Shown one piece after another: positions 61,701-64,000 of a DNA stretch of 64,000 nucleotides; positions within the stretch are counted from its first letter, which is position 1, and every line of letters begins with the position of its first letter. The stretch spans positions 934,501 to 998,500 of the forward strand of contig NC_088295.1 of NCBI RefSeq assembly GCF_032854445.1, in the 5' to 3' direction. The position numbers and the translations under genes were made by a program. The DNA comes from Liolophura sinensis (lineage: Eukaryota; Mollusca; Polyplacophora; Chitonida; Chitonidae). The notes beneath the pieces were generated by a model, which was not told the origin of the DNA, did no database searches, and saw nothing but the letters and a program-made list of their open reading frames with translations.

Positions 61701-61793
61701 TCATCCACAACATAGATGACAAAACTGGCCACAATGAAGCTGAAGGCAAGCAGTATCACCATGGCTATGCCAGTCTCCCCAGCCTTCTGCATC
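22024..61793 (-). CDS. ABCA-family lipid transporter (ABCA1/4/7/12/13-like), C-terminal half, 14 exons
   Basis: A full-size ABCA pump moves lipids across membranes using ATP. In the window, 673 residues in fourteen exons give: the last membrane helices of TMD2 (61793-59089), a linker (57188-57074), then NBD2 with Walker [11 protein letters not shown]-loop GYCPQSDAL, signature [10 protein letters not shown], Walker [14 protein letters not shown] and H-loop LTSHS, and the regulatory tail with VFLQFA (the VFVNFA motif of ABCA1). All phases fit and all introns are GT-AG. The closest remembered relatives are ABCA1/4/7 ([29 protein letters not shown]) and ABCA12/13 (GYCPQxDALDD, LQHISGV), so I do not assign an orthologue. 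TMD1, NBD1 and the start lie beyond 64000. The nine long introns in the window carry minisatellites; the four short ones (187-298 bp) do not. All catalytic motifs of NBD2 are intact. Confidence 0.95.
22385..23215. repeat. 43-bp minisatellite, about 18 copies, last ABCA intron
   Basis: The unit is ggtactgcaaatagaggaca, gtacagactaactcagatct, act. The first units near 22385-22460 are diverged, and one of them (actggcactaaggacagatt) already resembles the 28-bp unit of the neighbouring array. Confidence 0.9.
23221..25330. repeat. 28-bp minisatellite, about 75 copies, same intron
   Basis: The unit is actggcactgaggacagggt plus acagagta, with deletion variants (actggacagggtacagagta). It looks like a 15-bp deletion derivative of the adjacent 43-bp unit: actgg-actg and aggacag-tacag-taact are shared in order. 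Minus-strand frames of up to 636 codons are repeat translations. Confidence 0.95.
25563..25700 (-). CDS. ABCA exon: [15 protein letters not shown]...[12 protein letters not shown]
   Basis: The acceptor is ttttctcag|GAC and the donor is GCG|GTAAGT; 46 codons. It encodes the start of the regulatory domain after NBD2. [14 protein letters not shown] corresponds to the 'EDYSVSQTTLDQVF' segment of ABCA1-type proteins, joined in frame to VFLQFA in the next exon. Confidence 0.95.
25728..27868. repeat. 42-bp minisatellite, left part (about 50 copies)
   Basis: Units are gtcacagtctaatcattaca, cgtcatcacacccgacctgt, gg, with three interleaved variants (cccgacctgtggg, tctgaccagggag, ccttcccactgag) arranged in higher-order blocks. 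The array starts 28 bp from the exon acceptor. It was one array with 32104-32925 before a LINE inserted. Because 42 is a multiple of three, long frames stay open. Confidence 0.94.
28150..29730 (-). pseudogene. LINE reverse transcriptase remnant, interrupted by a SINE
   Basis: Minus strand: [20 protein letters not shown], then QHSCQNAL (29745-29688). The SINE at 29320-29675 interrupts it, then [11 protein letters not shown] continues at 29311. Next come [30 protein letters not shown], the catalytic box LYADDSTVY (about 28980) and the C-terminal region with [10 protein letters not shown] and GPKLWNSL, ending at TGA 28150-28152. A frameshift or stop lies near 28640 after GVLYRN. The N-terminal fingers of the RT, expected between the endonuclease and LYNYL, are missing. 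Confidence 0.9.
29320..29675 (+). mobile_element. tRNA-headed SINE inserted in the LINE, with 12-bp target duplication
   Basis: The head cccgcttggatagcacagtt plus ggtagagcg resembles a tRNA 5' half (box A), and gattcaggatcaatcc is at the box B position. The tail reads TTGTTGAGTACGACGTTAAA followed by (CACT)n. The target duplication tcaatgcatttt is perfect at 29308-29319 and 29676-29687. It splits the RT between QNAL and TKMV. It is a different family from the 41571 SINE, though the two share a TTGAGTACG core in their tails. Confidence 0.92.
29950..30797 (-). pseudogene. LINE apurinic/apyrimidinic-type endonuclease, inactive
   Basis: Motifs on the minus strand: [30 protein letters not shown] (catalytic Glu), [27 protein letters not shown] (Asp, Asn). 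After a frameshift near 30145 it continues as [20 protein letters not shown] and [13 protein letters not shown]. The usual catalytic histidines of LIDH and SDH read LIDQ and SDN, so nicking activity is presumably lost. Confidence 0.88.
30794..31200 (-). pseudogene. LINE spacer with Cys/His-rich segment between ORF1 and endonuclease
   Basis: A minus-strand open stretch contains [16 protein letters not shown], a run of paired cysteines suggestive of a small zinc-binding region, then a Ser/Thr-rich linker. I cannot assign a named domain. It lies between the esterase-like part and the endonuclease. Confidence 0.5.
31487..32010 (-). pseudogene. LINE ORF1 with SGNH/GDSL-esterase-like domain, broken by stops
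   Basis: Minus strand: [10 protein letters not shown] (block I, Ser motif; GDSL reads GESL), [18 protein letters not shown] (block III, GTN), and [20 protein letters not shown] (block V, D-x-x-H). This esterase domain is known in ORF1 of several CR1-type elements. At least three in-frame stops (after VTLKTL, HIYN and MDSK) make it a pseudogene. Confidence 0.75.
32104..32925. repeat. 42-bp minisatellite, right part (about 19 copies)
   Basis: The same unit as 25728-27868 in a different variant mix (tctgaccagtgagtcacagt, ctgatcattacgtgtcatca, ca). A block of about 290 bp (roughly 32140-32430) is repeated almost exactly at 32430-32710, showing recent segmental duplication inside the array. Confidence 0.92.
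33074..33179 (-). CDS. ABCA exon: [13 protein letters not shown]...NTFPGTHLK
   Basis: The acceptor is aatgttcacag|G and the donor is AAG|GTAAAG. The first G completes Lys, then 35 codons. [11 protein letters not shown] matches the F-G-x-G-Y-x-(V/L) strand directly after the H-loop helix in ABCA NBD2, and FPGTHLK matches the following FPGS-x-LK. Confidence 0.95.
33222..34620. repeat. 48-bp minisatellite, about 29 copies
   Basis: The unit is gactggaacctgataacatt, acacataagcacatccacag, ctaatgca. Occasional 47-bp units lack one A and shift the frame. The part gaacctgataacatta matches the adjacent intron/exon border (gaacctgtgaacatta at 33176), so each unit carries a copy of that acceptor. Confidence 0.95.
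34675..34767 (-). CDS. ABCA exon: [20 protein letters not shown]...PQHLKH
   Basis: The acceptor is tatcttccag|C (completing the Ser of TSHS) and the donor is AA|GTGAGT. It encodes [19 protein letters not shown], the helix after the H-loop. The usual MEECEALC reads MAECDILC. Confidence 0.96.
34838..36890 (-). repeat. 30-bp minisatellite (about 68 copies) made of an exon end plus its splice donor
   Basis: On the minus strand the unit is CTCCATCATTCTCACCTCAC then ACAGGTAAAC. 24 nt are identical to the last bases of the exon 36857-36960, encoding S-I-I-L-T-S-H with the H-loop His, and 6 nt are the donor GTAAAC. Nearer the exon, aatgatggag units alternate with agtggctgag units, giving a 60-bp higher-order repeat. 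Some distal units have lost the GT. The array runs up to and into the exon. Confidence 0.96.
36857..36960 (-). CDS. ABCA exon with Walker B and H-loop: [13 protein letters not shown]...IILTSH
   Basis: The acceptor is tatcctacag|GAT and the donor is CACACAG|GTAAAC. 34 codons plus two bases: DEPTAGMDP (catalytic Glu present), then [11 protein letters not shown], whose final His is the H-loop residue. The donor used is taken as the first one, because the next 30-bp copy would add AGG TAA, an immediate stop. Confidence 0.96.
36961..37311. other. Unique intron sequence
   Basis: About 350 bp of AT-rich single-copy intron between the Walker B exon and the 72-bp array. Nothing recognised. Confidence 0.6.
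37312..38490. repeat. 72-bp minisatellite, about 16 copies
   Basis: The unit is gccatatgacacccatgaca, ggacggccatacaacctctt, catgctccatgtgggccagc, taaacgtagtat. Copies are 95% or more alike. 72 is a multiple of three, so both strands stay open for hundreds of codons. The minus-strand unit contains ATGAAGAGG, TGGCC and TGCTGTCATG in the same order as the adjacent signature-motif exon. Confidence 0.95.
38566..38700 (-). CDS. ABCA exon with ABC signature: [11 protein letters not shown]...[24 protein letters not shown]
   Basis: The acceptor is tgtgtgtag|ATG and the donor is CTG|GTGAGT; 45 codons. [10 protein letters not shown] is the ABCA-type signature, and VIYL begins Walker B, completed by DEP in the next exon. 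Length and phase fit with no missing segment to the preceding exon. Confidence 0.96.
38999..39140 (-). CDS. ABCA exon with Q-loop: [24 protein letters not shown]...
   Basis: The acceptor is ttcttgtgcag|T and the donor is CAG|GTATGT. 47 codons after completing Ser. It encodes [20 protein letters not shown], the Q-loop region typical of ABCA1-class NBDs. Confidence 0.96.
39188..40352. repeat. 93-bp minisatellite, about 12 copies, derived from a SINE tail
   Basis: The unit is actaacacgacagcggccag, tagtatggtggaagaaaaca, ggacagagcccttgggaaac, caacgaccatccacagtctg, tattcacatgtac. It aligns with the SINE at 41571 in the same orientation: cacttatacgacgacggcca, gcattatggtgggaggaaac, caggcagagcccggaggaaa, ccgatggccatccgcaggg. 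The left edge begins aagaatattct, again the SINE tail. All frames without stops stay open because the period is 31 codons. Confidence 0.9.
40549..40655 (-). CDS. ABCA exon with Walker [23 protein letters not shown]...
   Basis: The acceptor is tttgtccacag|TGT and the donor is AG|GTACTG. 35 codons plus two bases. GVNGAGKTT is a canonical P-loop with Lys present. Confidence 0.97.
40925..40993 (-). CDS. ABCA exon: [23 protein letters not shown]
   Basis: The acceptor is ttctcactgcag|CTC and the donor is GAG|GTAAGT. 23 codons: the first beta strands of NBD2, directly before [13 protein letters not shown] very small exon bounded upstream by a 16-kb intron. Confidence 0.95.
40994..42617. repeat. 32-bp minisatellite, about 42 copies, abutting an ABCA acceptor
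   Basis: The unit is ctgcacagtgagaagacaat plus gttacacagata. The first, diverged copy is the acceptor itself (ctgcagtgagaaaacaaagttac at 40994). On the gene strand each unit therefore contains TTCTCACTGTGCAG, like the real TTTTCTCACTGCAG. A SINE interrupts it at 41571-41839. Confidence 0.93.
41571..41839 (-). mobile_element. Full-length tRNA-headed SINE in the 32-bp array
   Basis: Minus strand: GGCTCCGTCGGTTAGCGCG (box A) and GAGTTCAAGTCC (box B), then CGGTTTCCTCCGGGCTCTGC, CCTCCCACCATAATGCTGGC, ATATTCTTGAGTACGGCG and an AATCAAATAAATAAATAAAT tail. Flanks cagcagagtgag (41559-41570) and cagcacagtgag (41840-41851) are a likely 12-bp target duplication, partly obscured by the repeat. The promoter boxes are intact. 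Confidence 0.92.
42655..42862. repeat. Palindromic GGATCCC hairpin cluster, first block
   Basis: Four copies of agggatcccgttc (tcc/ttccc) gaacgggatccct followed by attgtaatcgttctgttttt. Each has 13-bp self-complementary arms around a short loop. It marks the left edge of the rolling-circle-like array. Similar clusters are at 45955-46065 and 51404-51630. Confidence 0.88.
42863..44662 (+). mobile_element. Array copy 1 (type A, long 3' half)
   Basis: Starts ttattattttttttcacagagt and ends CTAG at 44662. Its second half contains the T/C-rich stretch near 43870 and TGTCAGAGTTCGATCCCAGG, shared with copy 5. Confidence 0.75.
44663..45952 (+). mobile_element. Array copy 2 (type B, 1290 bp)
   Basis: Shortest copy. 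The second half has the motifs ACGACCGTTTTTCACTGGGC and GACCGGCCGACTGCCTCAG, typical of type B. The promoter-like motif group is at 44808-44996. Confidence 0.75.
45953..48251 (+). mobile_element. Array copy 3 (type C, 2299 bp, with hairpin cluster)
   Basis: Begins with two GGATCCC hairpins (45955-46065). The second half contains both type B sequence (about 47140-47260) and type A sequence (about 47500-48200), so it is a mosaic or the ancestral long form. Confidence 0.75.
48252..49585 (+). mobile_element. Array copy 4 (type B, 1334 bp)
   Basis: The first 100 bp are the most diverged of the array (tcgattttgttagcagcaga); from 48400 onward it matches the other copies closely. Confidence 0.75.
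49586..51403 (+). mobile_element. Array copy 5 (type A, 1818 bp)
   Basis: The second half matches copy 1. The 3' hairpin loop reads TAATC instead of TATTC. Confidence 0.75.
51404..52946 (+). mobile_element. Array copy 6 (type B, 1543 bp, with hairpin cluster)
   Basis: Begins with four GGATCCC hairpins (51404-51630), which account for its extra length over other type B copies. Confidence 0.75.
52947..54262 (+). mobile_element. Array copy 7 (type B, 1316 bp)
   Basis: Standard type B unit; part of its first half carries a small frame-breaking change relative to copies 2, 5 and 8. Confidence 0.75.
54263..55581 (+). mobile_element. Array copy 8 (type B, 1319 bp)
   Basis: Standard type B unit. 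Shares private changes with copy 9 (for example gtgtaaaacttttaaaaatc and gaagttcgccattgg), so these two are the most recent duplicates. Confidence 0.75.
55582..56895 (+). mobile_element. Array copy 9 (type B, 1314 bp), right end
   Basis: The last copy ends CTAG at 56895 and is followed by ttcaacttgtaagtgcaac, ordinary intron sequence, giving the right-hand host junction. Confidence 0.75.
57074..57188 (-). CDS. ABCA exon: [21 protein letters not shown]...ASNLSK
   Basis: The acceptor is atgattgtag|G and the donor is AAG|GTCAGT. 38 codons after completing Arg. [12 protein letters not shown] matches the acidic linker 'DEDVRRERQRI' of ABCA1-type proteins between TMD2 and NBD2, and [10 protein letters not shown] starts the NBD. 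Confidence 0.94.
57395..59075. repeat. 46-bp minisatellite, about 36 copies
   Basis: The unit is gagctcagtgtgtgagggtt, gtgctcattcagctacatgt, ttgcca. Variation is low (gctgcatg versus gctacatg). The right edge (ctcagtgggtagg...gttgatgctcac) merges into the donor of the exon at 59089. Confidence 0.95.
59089..59342 (-). CDS. ABCA exon: [21 protein letters not shown]...RTRPLF
   Basis: The acceptor is aatgttccag|GTA (an alternative 12 nt downstream, ttcccag|GTG, stays in frame) and the donor is CAG|GTGAGC. It encodes [20 protein letters not shown] and [13 protein letters not shown], then the last TMD2 helix [16 protein letters not shown]. This is a hallmark ABCA1-class segment. Confidence 0.95.
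59603..59750 (-). CDS. ABCA exon: [15 protein letters not shown]...LLSFFTQYQ
   Basis: The acceptor is tttaattgcag|T and the donor is CAG|GTCAGT; 49 codons after completing Gly. Two hydrophobic helices of TMD2 ([20 protein letters not shown]). Confidence 0.94.
59765..61230. repeat. 52-bp minisatellite, about 27 copies
   Basis: The unit is cagacaacacaacacactaa, ttacacacaggtatgacatt, gtagtgagtgat. Variants change in blocks along the array (gtgcgtggtcag, gtgagtgatcag, gtgcgtgatcaaacaaaa). The left edge runs almost to the acceptor at 59750. Confidence 0.95.
61313..61428 (-). CDS. ABCA exon: [20 protein letters not shown]...LLLLFG
   Basis: The acceptor is gtgtttacag|ATG and the donor is GG|GTAAGT. 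38 codons plus two bases; two hydrophobic stretches of TMD2 separated by [12 protein letters not shown]. Confidence 0.94.
61616..61793 (-). CDS. ABCA exon: [20 protein letters not shown]...SVAFVWDM
   Basis: The acceptor is ttttcctacag|G and the donor is ATG|GTAAGT. 59 codons after one completing base. It encodes a TMD2 helix ([18 protein letters not shown]) and [20 protein letters not shown], the conserved ABCA cytoplasmic loop. The upstream exons are beyond the window. Confidence 0.94.
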
Positions 61794-62169
61794 CTGTAGG
61801 AAAAAACACTCCAATTACATCACTCTCCTCAGAAAATAAAGTCTCAAACTGCTGGCAAAATTTGGCTCGTTTGTCTCTACAAACATGCCTGGTGAGTATT
61901 ACTGCATCTTGTCTAACCTATGAGCTCAATAGTCCAGTGCCTAAACACTGCAGAAGTTCTTGAAATAAACTTATTTAGACTTTGGGACAATTCCACACAT
62001 GGTGTTTGTTTCTTTTCATTATGGACTATCATGCTAATAACAAATCATATATGTGTACAATGTACTGTTTTCTTGATAGTGATACTGTGTTGTTAGTGAT
62101 GATGTCTTCTTAGTGATGTTGCTGTTGTTGATCATGGCTACGATCAAAAAACCAACATCTTGTCTAGGG
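61794..62169. other. Unique intron sequence
   Basis: About 375 bp of single-copy intron 5' of the first visible ABCA exon. Nothing recognised. Confidence 0.6.
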
Positions 62170-64000
62170 CGACAGTCGGCTTACAGTGGTTTACAGAGGT
62201 TCCACAGAGGTTTAGGGCGGTCACACTCTATCCATGTACTGCCACAGACACTGCCGGCCTACAGAGGCTTATGGAGGTCCCACTGTATGCATGTACTGCC
62301 GCAGACACTGTCGGCCTACAGAGGTTTATGGAGTTCCCACTGTACAGGTGTACTGCCACAGACACTGTCAGCCTACAGAGGTTTATGAAGGTCCCACTGT
62401 ACGCGTGTACTGCCACAGACATTGTCGGCCTACAGAGGTTTATGGAGGTCCCACTGTATGCATGTACTGCCCCAGACACTGTCGGCCTATAGAGGTTTAC
62501 AGAGGTCCCACTGTACGTGTGTACTTCCAAAGACACTGTCAGCCTACAGAGATTTACAGAGGTCCCACTGTACATGTGTACTGCCACAGACATTGTCGGC
62601 CTATAGGGGTTTACAGAGGTCCCACTGTGCATGTGTACTGCCACAGACATTGTTGGCCTATAGAGGTTTACACAGGTCCCACTGTACATGTGTACTGTCC
62701 CAGACATTGTCGGCCTACAGAGGTTTACAGAGGTCCCACTGTACGCGAGTACTGCCACAGACACTGTCGGCCTACAGAGGTTTACAGAGGTCCCACTGTG
62801 CATGTGTACTGCCACAGACATTGTCGGTTTACAGAGGTTCCACTGTACATGTGTACTGCCACAGACTTTGTTGGCCTACAGAGGTTTACAGAGGTCCCAC
62901 TGTACATGTGTACTGCCACAGACATTGTCGGCCTATAGGGGTTTACAGAGGTCCCAAATGTGCATGTGTACTGCCACAGACATTGTTGGCCTATAGAGGT
63001 TTACACAGGTCCCACTGTGCATGTGTACTGCCACAGACATTGTTGGCCTATAGAGGTTTACACAGGTCCCACTGTACATGTGTACTGCCACAGACATTGT
63101 CGGCCTATAGAGGTTTACAGAGGTCCCACTGTGCATGTGTACTGCCACAGACATTGTTGGCCTATAGAGGTTTACAGAGGTCCCACTGTGCATGTGTACT
63201 GCCACAGACATTGTCGGCCTATAGAGGTTTACAGAGGTCCCACTGTACACGTATACTGCCACAGACATTGTCGGCATACAGAGGTTTACAGAGGTCCCAC
63301 TGTACACGTATACTGCCACAGACACTGTCGGCCTACAGAGATTTCCAGAGGTCCCATTGTACACATGTACTGCCACTGGCACTGTCGGTTTACAGAGGTC
63401 CCACTGTACACATGTACTGCCACAGACACTGTCGGTTTACAGAGGTCCCACTGTACATGTGTACTGCCACAGACATTGTCGGCCTATAGAAGTTTACACA
63501 GGTCCCACTGTACATGTGTACTGCCACAGACATTGTTGGCCTATAGGGGTTTACAGAGGTCCCACTGTGCATGTGTACTGTCCCAGACATTGTTGGCCTA
63601 TAGAGGTTTACACAGGTCCCACTGTGCACGTGTACTGTCACAGACATTGTTGGCCTATAGAGGTTTACAGAGGTCCCACTGTACATGTGTACTGCCACAG
63701 ACATTGTCGGCCTATAGAGGTTTATGGAGGTCCCACTGTGCATGTGTACTGCCACAGACATTGTTGGCCTATAGAGGTTTACAAAGGTCCCACTGTGCAT
63801 GTGTACTGCCACAGACATTGTCGGCCTATAGAGGTTTACAGAGGTCCCACTGTACACGTATACTGCCACAGACATTGTCGGCATACAGAGGTTTACAGAG
63901 GTCCCACTGTACACGTATACTGCCACAGACATTGTCGGCCTATAGAGGTTTACAGAGGTCCCACTGTACACGTATACTGCCACAGACATTGTCGGCATAC
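62170..64000. repeat. 57-bp minisatellite, about 32 copies, running off the window
   Basis: The unit is ggcctacagaggtttacaga, ggtcccactgtacatgtgta, ctgccacagacattgtc. 57 is a multiple of three, so long frames on both strands are artefacts. It continues past 64000, so its full length and the next ABCA exon are not visible. Confidence 0.95.

Noticed and set aside
62228-64000. Frames of up to 355 codons in the 57-bp array
   Set aside because: Open on both strands with identical units; repeat artefact.

Overview
This window is invertebrate nuclear DNA, most likely from a lophotrochozoan (mollusc- or brachiopod-like). The genes are split by GT-AG introns. There are tRNA-headed SINEs whose tail (TTGAGTACGGCG, then AATCAAATAAATAAAT) I associate with marine lophotrochozoans, and a CR1/L2-type LINE. 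The organism is inferred; nothing in the window fixes the species.

Two genes lie tail to tail. On the + strand the 3' part of NAA60, the Golgi N-alpha-acetyltransferase 60, runs over four exons (1543-1672, 2079-2175, 2499-2733, 6140-6281). On the - strand the C-terminal part of a full-size ABCA-family lipid transporter of the ABCA1/4/7/12/13 type runs over fourteen exons from 61793 down to 22024. These encode 673 residues: the end of the second transmembrane domain, the complete second nucleotide-binding domain and the regulatory C-terminus. Exon phases join without gaps at every junction, so both models are well supported. Their 5' ends lie outside the window.

More than half of the window is tandem repeat. 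Every intron longer than about 1.4 kb carries its own private minisatellite (units of 28-97 bp), while introns of about 190-410 bp carry none. Several arrays contain copies of the adjoining exon edge. The clearest is the 30-bp array at 34838-36890, whose unit is 24 nt of exon end plus GTAAAC, giving dozens of duplicated splice donors. Other arrays carry copies of acceptors (43-bp at 1-1410, 32-bp at 41000-42617, 48-bp at 33222-34620) or of the stop codon (44-bp at 21893-22050). I regard these exon-edge-seeded minisatellites as the most unusual feature here. Two further arrays (93-bp at 39188-40352, and probably 97-bp at 15165-20215) appear to be amplified from the SINE tail.

Mobile DNA: a 16-kb ABCA intron (40994-57073) holds nine head-to-tail copies (1.3-2.3 kb) of an element with Helitron/Helentron-like 3' ends (hairpin, then CTAG). 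A degenerate LINE (about 27873-32103, - strand) is inserted in a 42-bp minisatellite and is itself interrupted by a SINE (29320-29675). Two more SINEs (13821-13941 and 41571-41839) and two foldback/MITE-like elements are present. The 15.7 kb between the genes contains only short repeats, unique AT-rich sequence and the likely ABCA 3' UTR.
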